NCBI GenBank assembly: GCA_963691655.1
Contig: OY829326.1
Span: 76,501,235-76,565,234, forward strand
From: Toxonevra muliebris
Taxonomy: Eukaryota > Arthropoda > Insecta > Diptera > Pallopteridae
Direction of reading: 5' to 3'
DNA length: 64,000 nucleotides
Shown here: one piece after another, positions 45,551 to 56,935 of the stretch
Numbering within the stretch: position 1 is the stretch's first letter
Layout of the letters: each line of letters opens with the position of its first letter
The notes under the pieces: generated by a model
Databases searched by the model: none
The model's input: the letters and a program-made list of their open reading frames with translations, nothing else
Told to the model about the DNA's origin: nothing
Position numbers and translations under genes: made by a program

Positions 45551-48500
45551 AAGTGGAGAACTGTATGTGAATGAAAAATTAATTGAAGAAGCGACTTCTG
45601 TCCTTGCCTCGTTCATTCCCAACGGGCCCGATTGTCAGCAGTTCGCCTGAGGAGTATAAGGTCAGCACTTGTTGTTTTTGTTTTGTTAACGAACACTTGC
45701 TGCCGAAAAGCAATCGTTTCCGAATCAAACGACGACAAGATCCCCGTAATTTAAAATAACAAAACTGCTGACGCAAAGATCTCATGAGAGGTCTTTAAAG
45801 CACTTCATAAGGAGTGTAAAACGGAGTGTTTTTTTTCCAATGACATGCAATGTTAAAAACTCAATGGTGTGTCATATGGAGAGAAAGCACCTACAGCTGA
45901 CTTGCACTCCGAAAGCCCTTTTGGAGTGCTTTTTTCCCGTTGGGTGTGTTGAAGTCATCTTGTCGTCGTGTTGCAGTGTTGTTGTCGCATAATTGTAATT
46001 GCAAGACGATTCTTCTTCCTTATATTCATCTCTTTTCTATCTTCATCGCTATATTTTTATAGAAAACATAAATTTAAAAAAGGTTCCTGAAGATGTCAGA
46101 ACAACTTGTGGATTTCCGTTTGGAACTACGAAACATTAGGAAAATGTTTTTAGTAAATATTTCGATGCTGCATTGAAATCTTCCCCTTGGGTTAGTTTGC
46201 CAGGGGAGCATACTTAATTTGTTAATTTTTCAATTTGCGATTTTAAGAAAATTTAAAATGGAAAATTTGAAAAATTTTAAAAATTCAAGAAAAGCATTTA
46301 GCAATCTACTAACCACAATTACCAATAAATGTCAATATGGCTTTGAGTTTGGCCGCTCACTGAGCTCAAAAGGGTAACTTAACACAAATTCGACAAGTAA
46401 AAACATTTCAAGTGTTTTTGTTTTTCCTTTGGTCGATACCGCTACAAATGCGCGCACGCGTACTAAACAAACTTTTGGTGTGCATTTGATGTTTCGGCGA
46501 CTGTTTTGCACAAAACACTCAAACACTCGAAGCAACAACAACAATTTACATTTGCAACTAATGCGTTGCTAGCGATAACATTTTCTTTTTACATATTGCC
46601 AGCAATGAGGAGGAAACCAAGAAAAAGAAAAACATGCAAAAACAAAAAACAAAAAACTTGCAACAGAAGAACAAGAAAAAATGCCGCTGATAATTTCAAA
46701 ATCAACAACAGCCGTTGTCGCATTTAGTTACCAGTGTTGCCAGTAGGTATGCATATTTGCTCATCTCATTGACTTGAAACAACACACGCACACATATGCA
46801 TTCAGTTGTGTGATGATCGGTTTTGGTCAATTGAAGAAATAAAGAAAACAAAACGCATTATTAAATGTCAATGTCACTCATGAAATGAAAATATTGGATT
46901 CGATGTTGTTAAAAATTGTGGTGATGGTGTTGCCTGTTCTCTGCACTCATTGGAACCTTATGAGATGCGCAAACAAATCGACATCAACATCGAACACCGT
47001 TCGCCGCCGGGTGTTCGTTCGTTCGTTCGTTCATTGTTTGCATTGCGCTTTCGTTGTCCAGAAGGGAGAACCGCAAGAGTCAAGCATACATACGATCATC
47101 ATTCCTTCCTACCTACTCTGATGTTTTGGGTACGGGAAAACTAAATAATCCGTTAAATGTGTGCAAATAGACAAACAAAACGCGGCATTCATATTTGCCC
47201 TTCAGATTTCGGTTTCGGTTTCGGATTCGTGTTTACCATAATGTGTTCGGTGTGGGATTACCATCTAACTGGGATTAGTTTTGTTTTGCTTCCCAACACA
47301 ACTGACATTTTGTTTTTAATGGCTTGTTTACAGAAGTTTAACAACAATGCAAATGTTCAAGTAATGGGAATATGTAGAATTTCTTTCTAATAAGATTTTT
47401 GAGCTTAGGGGCTGAGATTTTGCTGTATGGATATAAACAAGATACTTGCAAATATGTATGCTTTAACATTAATTAAATAAAGTGCAAAGCTATGACTGAA
47501 CTCACAGGCGGACAATTGTGACAAAAAATCTTTTGCAACTCAGACTGGGTCAAACAGTCCAAATTTAGGTAAGACGTGATTCTGCTCCCCTAATAACAAC
47601 TAAGATTGGTACAGTTGGTGAAGAATCTTGATTCAAGGCTATAAAATTTAATCTTCTCGTTGAAGAATCGATTGATTGATTGATTGTTTTCCTAGAACCT
47701 CTGAGAACGTCGAAACCTGATAAGTTTATTAAGGACACTAAACGAATGCCTTGAAGCTTAGCTTGTCTTCTCCAAAACTAACTATTTGAGAGACTTCATC
47801 ACACATATATTTTCTCATTATTTCTTTTAGACTAATGGATTCTTAATAGACAACCAATTCGGAACTGGTATTTATGTCAATTGCATTAAGTTGCTATAAA
47901 TCGGTGTTTTAAGCTGAAACAAATTCGATGGCTACACACTTGTTGAATAAGGAAAGGGAGAATAACTCTATTTTCATCTACTCTGATAGCCAAATCGTAA
48001 CTAGGCAGTTGTCAAGCTCAACAGACTCGTGAATAGAAATTCAGCAACACTGGTCTGCCATACCAGACAAGATTTTTTATCTAAAAAATCAATGCATTGA
48101 ATTTGAATTGAAAAGTCACTATAAATCAGTACGTTTTCAAGCACTTTATTTATTTTTTCTTTGCAAAACTTTAAGTTCATTTTCCAAATGTTTTCGTTGG
48201 ATGGGTTATTAGTCCCTAACAATTTGATGAGTTATTTTTGTCTCTGTTAAAGAGATCTAATGTTTCGTCTAATATAAAATTTTTGATGCTTCATTCTTTA
48301 AGTACCTACAAATAACTTTGTGTAAAAACATTTAATGCTAAGCAACTTTGGTTAATGATTAAAATATGAATTAAAAAATCTTTCAACTTTATTAAGATTT
48401 CTTTTTAAATGCAATAATTTAAAATAAGTGAAGATGATATATTAAATAAAATTACATAAATTCATGTTTTCCTATGTTTTTTCATTAATTAGTAAGCTGA

Positions 48501-48885
48501 ATTATATAAACTCGTAAATGCTTCGTAAATTCGTAAAGTGTGTAAGCTTGTCAAAATGTATATGAAATTTGACAGTAAGTTTATGTGTTTATACAGTTTA
48601 CAAGGTTTACGAGGTATTTACGAGTTTACATAAATCCAACTAATATAAAAAAATTAAATAAAATGATTCATCTTTCAAAAATTGTAAGTTTTATTGGATT
48701 TTTCCTTGGAAAAATTTGGAAAAGGGGTGGGTGTTGCAATCACCTCAGGGGGAGTCAGATTAACCCCATATTTTCAATTTCACAAATATGAATTTGACGA
48801 AAAAAGGTTAAGACATAAATCAAAGGTTTATATGGGAAAAAGTTGAGATCTTTAATGCACTACAAAAAATACTAGAAGTATTGAA
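45551..48885. other. Mostly unique non-coding DNA
   Basis: A CCCAACGGG / CCCGTTGGG inverted pair (45618, 45938) brackets about 330 bases with GGAGTG repeats, but no duplication supports a transposon. A CGTT run occurs at 47018-47032. Short frames around 46.5-47.4 kb have no similarity. At 46732 CAGTGTTGCCAG resembles a hAT end with no partner. Confidence 0.35.
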
Positions 48886-48985
48886 TACGTTCACATATTA
48901 CTTAACCAATTTTGACCCCTCCCCCCTGGTCATAACACGCCGTAACAAAAAGGCCTCCTGCCCCCTAGTAACTTAACAAATTTTT
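48886..48985. repeat. Pyrimidine-rich repeat with CCCCTCCCCCC and GTAAC motifs (copy 1)
   Basis: CCCCTCCCCCCTGG and TAACAC.CCGTAACA followed by GCCCCCTAGTAAC resemble the sequence at 50985-51065 (CCCCCTCCCCC, TAACACTTCGTAACA). C-rich, GTAAC-containing repeats of this sort are common in insect genomes. The family and mobility are unknown to me. Confidence 0.4.
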
Positions 48986-49020
48986 TTTTTTCGTCATTTT
49001 AAGGCATTGTGTATCCTTAA

Positions 49021-50701
49021 GGGGGAAGGCTGGAAAAATGAGTGATTTTCGGGAATTTGTTTGATCTGTCAAATAAAGGAATATGAGGATCGTTTTATAT
49101 TAATTTTATTAATTGCACTTCCAACAATATTTATATAAATTTTTTGTAAAAGATATTAAATACATTTGAAGATATGGGCGTTGCCGTGGAGCCCGAAAAA
49201 AATTTCCCCCTCCACGGTCGTGTCGATTTTTCAAAGAACGAATTTTCTGAAAAAAAAAATTTTAGTTTTTAATAACCTATATGAGTATAATTCACGTCGT
49301 ACGTAGCGTTTTTTTTTCACAAAATGGCGAATAATTGAAAATTTTGTCAAGTTTTCGACCCTTTTTTTTGTTTCAAAAGAGCTTAAAAAATAGTAAAAAT
49401 CAAAAATTTCACAACCGGCTACGCTCAACCATAGCCACTGCAAAGACGAACAAAACGATTAATATTTGATCGAGTTATCGACGCAACCAGTTCGAAAAAG
49501 TTGTTTCGAGAAAAACGCGTTTAAAGTTTTCAGTCTACTTACTGTAACGAAGCTCTAGCCTGGGTATCACTCGCCGAGTCCAGGGTTCGAGGCTACAGAA
49601 ATTTATTTGTTACAGGGACCGGGGTGAACTACTTTCAATTTACGGACACTATACAACACTCACTTGGGGATCTTGCCCCTCTATTTTTCTGAATTTCACT
49701 TTTTATTTTACCTCAAGGCGTGGCCTTGTGGTTCCTCCCAGTGCGTGGCACTATGGAGCACCTACTTACAAACTATCGTATGGTGCGTTGCACCTTAAAT
49801 TCCGCTGGACGATGGCGTGGCCTATCCCTCAAATCTCTCCTAGTGCGTGGCACAAAGGAGCGTCGATCTGAAACCGGCAAATGGACCCTTTAGTACGTAG
49901 CACTAAAAGGTGATGAACAAAAAAGGAACACACACTCACTTCGTTTTCACTTTTTTATATTTTGTTTATTGATTTATTCATTTTTTAAAATATTACTTTT
50001 TTTATTTTTTTATTTTTATTTAACTTTAATTTTATGGATTTGTTTTCTATAAACACTGTGGGGTGGACGGCGTGGCCTATCCCGATGATCCTCCTGATGC
50101 GTGGCACCAAGGAGCGTCGATGTGTAAAAAAAAAAAGGCTTTCCCAGTCACTGTTCCGTCGCGAGACACTCACCTCAATATACGTCTGCTTGCTGCCGCT
50201 GTTGATCGCCGAAAGAGAAAGAGTTTTCTTCGTTCGCTGCCATCTGCTTGTGGTTTCGTTGTTTTTTCCTTCGTTGAGTTCGAAAACATGGCGTCATTCA
50301 ACTGGATGAGTGTGTTCACCACTCGACTATTAATTTATGCAATTGAAGGGTTGCATTTTCGTTTTAATGTACAATTCTTAGATTTAGCAATTTTTTAGGT
50401 TATTTAATAAAACAACTGTCCCTTCATGGGCAAATAATAAAAAACTTAACAATTAGAGAATAACCAAAAATAAACAATTCATGCTATGAAAAATATATAA
50501 TAAAATAAACAATTGATGGTAATGAAAAGAAAATAATGAAGTAAAATAAACAATCCTGGAATATATAAAAAATAAAATATAAAGGTAACTCCACTGGGGA
50601 GACGCAAACGAGGGGGTGGGCCGACTTGCGTCCTCACATTACTATCACAAAATAGCTGTAACTCAAGCAATTTTTGGATTAAAGTTACAGTGGGAAGGCC
50701 C
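49021..50701. mobile_element. Repeat family G element (TTAA-bounded), interrupted by a solo LTR
   Basis: TTAA at 49017-49020 precedes GGGGGAAGG, and CCC precedes TTAA at 50702-50705, so the ends are TTAAGGG...CCCTTAA. The part 49450-49542 plus 50639-50660 matches the fragment at 35.2 kb. The terminal match is short, so the boundaries are tentative. Without the LTR the element would be about 580 bp and non-coding. Confidence 0.35.
49543..50638 (-). mobile_element. Solo LTR, copy 2 (1,096 bp)
   Basis: Reads TGTAACGAAGCTC...GTCCTCACA on the plus strand, so it lies inverted relative to copy 1. It is flanked by TTAC at 49539-49542 and 50639-50642. Removing it and one TTAC restores CTACTTACTATCAC, which matches CTACATACTATCAC at 35.3 kb. 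It has the same palindrome set as copy 1, with one mutated site (AGTACGTAGCACT at about 49893). It is 88 bp longer than copy 1, with the visible extra sequence in the end nearest 50400-50600. No internal retroelement sequence is present. Confidence 0.85.
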
Positions 50702-50984
50702 TTAATATCGCTTATAGAATATTTAAATAAAATTTAAATTTATTTTTTTTTATTTTTAATTTGACCTATATATGTCGATATCTTTTGAATCAATTAACCA
50801 ATTAAAAATCCGATCACAATCGAAGCTCGAGATATAATTTTGAAATTATAAAAAAGTTGAAAAAATTAAAAAGTTTACAATGTCTCACAAAATAATCCAT
50901 AAATAAGATTTTTGAATTAAGCAAGAGAAAATCCATTCTATGAACTAATGTAATTTTGAAGTCATTTGTATTCGATAGTATAAA

Positions 50985-51065
50985 ATAAACGTTACGTAAC
51001 GCGGTTGATAACCCCCCCCCCCCCCTCCCCCATGTAACACTTCGTAACAAATAGTCGTTTTTTAA
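50985..51065. repeat. Pyrimidine-rich repeat with GTTACGTAAC and poly-C (copy 2)
   Basis: The palindrome GTTACGTAAC (50991-51000) is followed by a run of 15 or more C with one T (51012-51031), then ATGTAACACTTCGTAACA. It is related to 48886-48985. The C run is an outlier in this AT-rich DNA. Confidence 0.5.
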
Positions 51066-51096
51066 CACTTCGAAATTTCAATTTATCTATCGCGAT

Positions 51097-51936
51097 CAGA
51101 GTTGGGTAGTAATGATTCCTTTAGGAATTAAATTCCATCTCCATTCCAATTACAAGGAACTGTAATTGGTACTTTAATGTTTTCAATTCCTTAGTAATGG
51201 AATTGATAACACTTTCAATTACAAGGAATTGTAATCGATAATTAAAATTTTTAAATTCCTTGGTAAGGGAATTGTATTTTGTAATTAAAAATATATCAAT
51301 TCCTTAAAGGAATTGAAAATGTAATTGAATAGAACAGAATTTAATATTTAAGTGTATTCAATTACTTACTTGGAATTAAATTCCAATTTGGTTGGAATGA
51401 TTTCTAAAAAGTAATTGATTCCCTTTTTTAGTTCAGTTCCAAAAAACCAAAAAAAAATTTTTTTTCGGAAAACATTGTAAAATGCTTCTAATAAGCCATT
51501 ACATATAAAATTTGGGCCACTTCTCTCGTAACGGCTTATTAGAAGCATTTTACAATGTTTTCCGACATTTTTTTTGGAATTGAACTAAAAGGGAATCAAT
51601 TACTTTTTAGGAATCATTCCAATTAAATTAATTCCAAGTAAGTAATTGAATACACTTAAATAATAAATTCCTTTCTTTTCAATTACATTTTCAATTCCTT
51701 TAAGGAATTGATATATTTTTAATTTCAAAATACAATTCCCTGAAATGGAATCGAAAATTTTTCCAATTCCATTACCCAGGAATTTAAAAATTTTAATTAC
51801 CGATTACAATTCCTTGGTAATGGAATTGATAAAACTTTCAAAAACTAAAACTCCAAATTGAAAATATTTAAGTACCAATTACAATTCCCTGTAATTGGAA
51901 TTGAGAATGTAATGTAAATGAATTTACCCAGCTCTG
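51097..51936. mobile_element. Hairpin-forming non-autonomous hAT-like element, 840 bp
   Basis: The ends are inverted copies of CAGAGYTGGGTA, flanked by ATCGCGAT (51089-51096) and ATCGTAAT (51937-51944), six of eight identical. Nearly the whole element is one inverted repeat. Toward the centre, ACATTGTAAAATGCTTCTAA on the left pairs with TTAGAAGCATTTTACAATGT on the right around a loop of about 25 bases near 51515. Many AATTCC/GGAATT units fill both arms. No coding capacity. Confidence 0.82.
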
Positions 51937-51944
51937 ATCGTAAT

Positions 51945-54100
51945 GCAAAACGTCAGAACAGAACAAAGCCGGCATTTCTTCAAAGGACAAATACAATAGA
52001 ACGACTATAAAAAGAGATATTGAAATGGAGAACGAAGAGGATTCAGATGACGGATAATCTGCTTTACTTGTTAATTTTCTTTGAATAAAGTTGATACTCG
52101 CAGTTTTTTCAAATCGATTTATTGGTTATCAAAAATTTTTGGTAGAAATATACTGTTTTTAGTCAGTAAAAAGATACGAGCGTTAGACATGCTCCAAACA
52201 TAGCCGCCTTATACAAGGCTTGCCTAGAGGATCGAAATATTGTTCATCTTGCCCCCAGTTAGGAGGTCAACTTTACGTTGCAAAGCCCAGCCTGGTGTCA
52301 ATTGTTGGGCCCGCGTCAAACCTAGGAAAATCCATAAAGGCCATTTACTCCACCCAGAACAGTCACATTAGAATTTGTCTAATTGAGTTGTCCGCGCGGG
52401 GAAACAACCTTACAACTTAGTCTAGCCAAAGACCGAAATTTTCAAGGTGCATATGTCTGTGAGGCTAGTGAAGAAGTAGGATTCTAAAATCTACAATAAT
52501 TGTAATTCATTTTCTTCCATGCAGCACTCCATATCACTGAGGGCAATATATGTTGCTTCGGTTAATACGATTTAATAAAATTCTTCAGCAAATTTCACAT
52601 ACACAATTGACATCAGCGAATTCCACACGGAATGCTGCAAAAAATCAAACTGAAACATAAAGGAAAAAAAGAAGAGCAAATAAAAAAAAAAAAGTAAACG
52701 ACGGACGAATCCTTGACATCATAAATTATCGATAATCACATTTTGTTTTGACAGGACGAAAAGTTCCTTTTGAAATGAACTGTGGCAAATGTTTGCGTAT
52801 GCGTAGCGCTCATTCTATGCTCATTGTCAGCAACAATGATGCGACAAATATGTGCAATAACAACAACAACCAAATCTCACATAGTAGACGCATACACTCA
52901 CACATACGAGCATATAAATAAGGATAAATACAATAAATGCCCAGATATAATAATTACGATGACGCTGCCAACACTGATGGCAATGTTGGCGATGATGTGC
53001 TGCAATTTCATATAATTTTTATTTACTTTGGTACGGATGCATCACATTTAATATCAAAGTAAACACAATTGAATGCAACAAAACTGAATGAATGTGCAAC
53101 GGAAGGCCCTAATGAAAGTAGAGGAGCCTGAAAGCGAACACCCAATGTGAAGCAGTGTGTGGCTTACAATATATGTATGGTTGTGTGTGTGTAAAATGAC
53201 ATTGAACTGTCAATGGATTGGAATTTATTTGCAGCCTAACGCATTCAATTTTTCTTGTACGAACAGTACGACTTTATTGAAATGGCGTTGTTGTGCATTT
53301 CCGGTTCCGTTAATACAAAACATAAACGCGGACTTGGAATTTTGTTTTATCATCATTATGATTGAATGAATGAATTTGGCAGCTGAATGTCTTAAATATG
53401 GCGCCAAATCATGATTAACTTGTGCTTCAAAAAATAATAATGAGTTAAACATTTGCCAGACTTGTCCTTAGATAGGCAACATAGACATCAAACACGTAGG
53501 TGCTGCTATATAAGAAAACTCAACTCATTTTTTTACATTGGCTAAGCTGGTTTCTCTATATTCCTTATTTTGGATTCTTATAGCAACTTATTCTCGAAAA
53601 TGATTCTACTGAAATTTAGTGATGGAAAATCATTCTCAACATTTCTTTCGCTCCTCGGCAAAGCATCGGTTCAGCCCCCGTTAAGCAGGGATAAGAAACA
53701 TCTAGTCGAAGTATATAAATAAGGATATCACAAAACTGGTGATTCTCTGAAACAAATCGGAGATAATTGGGATATTTCGCTGTATAGTGTTCGCAGTATA
53801 ATTCAATTATACTATATAAGGAAACCAAATCGGTTTGCACACAAAAAATCGCTGGATCCACTTGGATGAAATTAAATACTTCCCTGTGGTCTCACGCATG
53901 TGGTAAAACTATTGCACAGTGGTCGGACTTGAGAGAAGAAGTCGGCGGCCGAAAATACTTGGTTACGGCTTTATAACAATGTGAGAATTATATGATGAAA
54001 TGGGCGTGATTGGACACCTGCACACCTACCCCCTACCACACCCTTCCGCACCGTGTAAGCAAATAATTCAATTTTGAAGTAAAACTTCTTTAGCGTGGTA
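51945..54100. other. Mostly unique non-coding DNA
   Basis: A GC-richer stretch at 52200-52425 with a 66-codon frame differs from its surroundings and may be a transposon fragment, but I cannot name it. Elsewhere there are short frames and a few CAA and GTGT runs. No gene supported. Confidence 0.35.
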
Positions 54101-54395
54101 AATCGAAAATCGCGTTGTTGTTGCACTCGTACGAAACTAATAAGAAACAAAGTTATGCTGTTGTTAGTGTTTAGCGAACAAAGTCATATGGGGATCGGTT
54201 ACATTCAATCATGCAGAGTCAACTTCTTGCAGTTTTATTTGTGCTTTCATGTGCTTTAGTGAGAGAGCTTGATTCCATATAGCTACTTTCCTCTTATGTG
54301 TTATACATCGCATTTTGAGTGTGGAGAGCAGCAACAGCAAAAAAAGCTTCGGAAAATAGAAAGAAGATGACTGCAAAAGCTTCAGCAGCAACGGT
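54101..54395 (+). repeat. Dispersed repeat X, copy B
   Basis: Matches copy A (15268-15530) from AAATCGCGTT through CTTCAGCAG. It ends in GCAACGGT, the 8-bp target of the following hAT element. Joined to copy C this gives a head-to-tail pair (...CAGCAACGGTCACGTGAA...), so B and C were probably a tandem dimer before the insertion. Confidence 0.7.
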
Positions 54396-55274
54396 CAGTG
54401 GCGGTTCTAGGATTTGTGTTTGGTGGGGGCCTATTTTACTAAATTAAAAGATAAATATCAGACTCACTATCGGTTAGACAAAACTTTAGACCAAAAGGAC
54501 ACCAAATACCAAACGAAAGTAACCCAAAATTCAGACCAAAAACTAGTGGGAATATCTGATAAATATTTACATCCAAAAATTTTAACTTAAATTAAACAAA
54601 AACTAGACCAAAATTCCATACGAATTCAGACCAAATTTTAAAACAAAATTCAGACTGATTTCGAACCGAAATTCAGACCAAAATAGTATCAAAATATTAA
54701 CCACAGCTCAAACTAAGAGTTAGATTAAAATTGAGGCTAAAGAGACGCCAAATAAAAATTAAAAGTAAACCAAAATTTTGACTAGAAATCAGATCAAACG
54801 CTGGAAAGCAAATCAAAATTTAGACCAAACATGGATTAAAACTCAAACCAAATTCAGATTAAAATTCAAACTAAAATAAAACAAAATTCTGACTTACAAT
54901 CAATCCAGAATTTAGATCAAAAACGGGCAAAAACGGAAAAGTTAAACCAATATCAGACTAAAATTACAAAACTCAATCCAAAAATTAGACCATTATCAAG
55001 CTTTTTAAAAGTAAGACTGGCATTGAAATTGTAGATTCAATGTAGTCTGAATGTATTTAATAACCAGTTGCACTGTATCGCGCAAATATCCGACCTCATT
55101 TTAATATTTATATTAAATTATTATTATTAAAATAAAATGTAATATAAAATAATATTTTAAATCTTAAAGTTTTTCGTTTTGTTGAAAGTATATACTTTTC
55201 ACTGCTGATGGCTTTCTTTTGGAAAAATCTAAATATTTTTGATTTCTCAAAAATGACTGTTTACTATACGCTAC
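54396..55274. mobile_element. hAT-like element filled with a degenerate minisatellite, 879 bp
   Basis: An exact 8-bp repeat GCAACGGT flanks it (54388-54395 and 55275-55282). The left end CAGTGGCGGTTCTAGG is a typical hAT terminus. The right end, read inward on the minus strand, is GTAGCGTATAG, an eroded relative that lacks the outer CA. It encodes no transposase. The interior (about 54455-55015) is a low-complexity A/C-rich array described separately. Confidence 0.65.
54455..55015 (+). repeat. Degenerate minisatellite, about 12-bp unit
   Basis: Variants of CCAAAATTCAGA recur throughout (for example TAGACCAAAATTC, TTCAGACCAAA, AATTCAGACTGA), each with a few changes. The plus strand is strongly A-rich and poor in G and in long T runs, so the strand asymmetry extends over about 560 bases. 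Confidence 0.7.
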
Positions 55275-55471
55275 GCAACGGTCACGTGAAATGTCTCATT
55301 TTTGTTGCACTCATACAAAACTAGTAAGAAACGAAGTTATACAGTTGTTATTCGTCTACATACAATCTATTTCTCGCAGTTTTATCTCAAGTGCTTTATT
55401 GAGAGAGCTGACCAAGTTGCCTCTGCTTGATTGCATATAACGGAACTTTCCTTTCTTGTGTTACATACGTA
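55275..55471 (+). repeat. Dispersed repeat X, copy C
   Basis: Starts GCAACGGTCACGTGAA and follows copy A to GTGTTACATACGTA, where it is cut by the CAGTGTTGCC end of the next hAT-like element. The remaining part of X is not found on the far side of that element, so there was a deletion or rearrangement. Confidence 0.65.
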
Positions 55472-56500
55472 CAGTGTTGCCATATTTTTTGGGCAAAAAC
55501 TGTAAAAAGTAAACCAAAAACTGTAACCTATAAAAAAGAAAAGAGCAAAACTAAAATTTTTAATTTTAAAAGTTTCTCAGTCACTTGCCCATCATTCCAC
55601 CACACATTCAAAATTTAATAGATCCAAAAATATAATAGTTTCCGCATGTTTGGGATATGCTTTGCTTTATTGAACGGGGCAGAATAATGATCCAAAATTT
55701 GGAAAAAAAAGTTCGCTCATTAGGCATGATTCGGAAATAAAAAACAAACGAGCATACAAATTTTGTATTAATATTGAACCAGTTCTTATAACAATTTCAC
55801 CCAAAAAAAAAGAAAAGAATTTTAAAAAATTAAGTTATTTGATTTGCGTTATGTATCATAACAACAACAATCAGTCATCAGACTGTTTTTGTTTGAAAAA
55901 AATTGCGTTTAACTGGTGTCAGATTCTACTCGCAAAAATGCTCTGAAATAGTTAAAATTAATTTATTTAAATAAATATGTAAAAATATTAATAAAATCAA
56001 AAAAACTTATTCCTTTAAAATTAAGTAAAATAAGTCAATAAAAAAGAAATAACATTCTTGTTATGGCTTGTTAAGAAATTAAATGAACATTCCTGGGTCC
56101 GATTTTTTGAGTAGTCATAGTTCACCAGTAATCAATTCAACAATTTTAAAAGCTCTCAAAATTGTTTCATCAAATTTCTTGTACTTGATGCCACAAAATT
56201 TGTTAAATTTTAAAAATTTTTTTAATAAGTCTTTTGTTCTTTTCCGCTAATTTTCGAATTTTTGTTTTGTTAGTATTAATTTGGGGAAATATTCTTTCCA
56301 CATTCACTACCTGCAAGTGCTACCCCGAAATGCAATTACATTTTTATGATAACCAAAACATATTTAAGTCTATTTTGCATATTATTGCAAAAACTGTAAA
56401 ATTGGGGAATAAACTGTAATATTTGAGGGAAATCTGTAAAACTGCATGCCGACTGAAAAAACTGTAATTTACAGATAAATCTGTCAATATGGTACCGCTG
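55472..56500. mobile_element. Non-autonomous hAT-like element, about 1.03 kb
   Basis: Left end CAGTGTTGCCATATT; right end, read inward on the minus strand, CAGCGGTACCATATT (12 of 15 identical). ACTGTAA motifs cluster near both ends, as subterminal repeats do. No 8-bp duplication is visible (CATACGTA against GCGTTATG), and the flanks are different repeats (X on the left, mariner on the right). One flank was therefore probably rearranged. Confidence 0.55.
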
Positions 56501-56933
56501 GCGTTATGAGACCTTTACGTGAAGCAATTCGCCGAAAGCGACCAGAATTGTGAACAGAAAACTCGTGGATTTTGCACCATGATAACGCACCGTCGCACAG
56601 TGCCATCATTATTCGTAATTTTTCGACGAAAAATGCAACAAATACCATCCAACAGCCACCGAATTCATGGCTTCTTTCTGTTCAATCGAGTTAAAAACCA
56701 TTACGGGGTACGCGTTTCAGCAGCCGAGAGGAAGTAATTGAAAAATCGCAGGAAGCTCTGATGGACATACCGAAAGCCGAATATAAAAAATGTTTCGAGG
56801 ATTGGATCAAGCGCTGGCATAAGTGTGTTGCAGTCGATGGGGATTACTTTGAAGGGGACAATATAGATTTAGATGAATAAACTTGTATTTTTCATTTTCT
56901 GAATAAATTCCGGGAACTTTTTAATCAAGGTGG
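56501..56933 (+). pseudogene. mariner-family transposase, 3' fragment with terminal repeat
   Basis: The plus strand reads REAIRRKRPELW, then LHHDNAPSHSAIIIRNFSTK (second catalytic aspartate, about 56575). After a small frameshift and altered PPNSWLL the third acidic block (normally PYSPDLAPxD) is damaged. GTRFSSREEVIEKSQEALM and GDYFEGDNIDLDE follow, with a stop at about 56880. The spacing fits DD34D mariners. The terminal repeat 56907-56933 and a TA at 56934 close the element. The 5' half is missing and replaced by the hAT element. Confidence 0.85.
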
Positions 56934-56935
56934 TA

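Noticed and set aside
45618..45946. CCCAACGGG / CCCGTTGGG inverted pair as a possible transposon
   Set aside because: Only nine bases pair, the flanks show no target duplication, and no second copy is visible.
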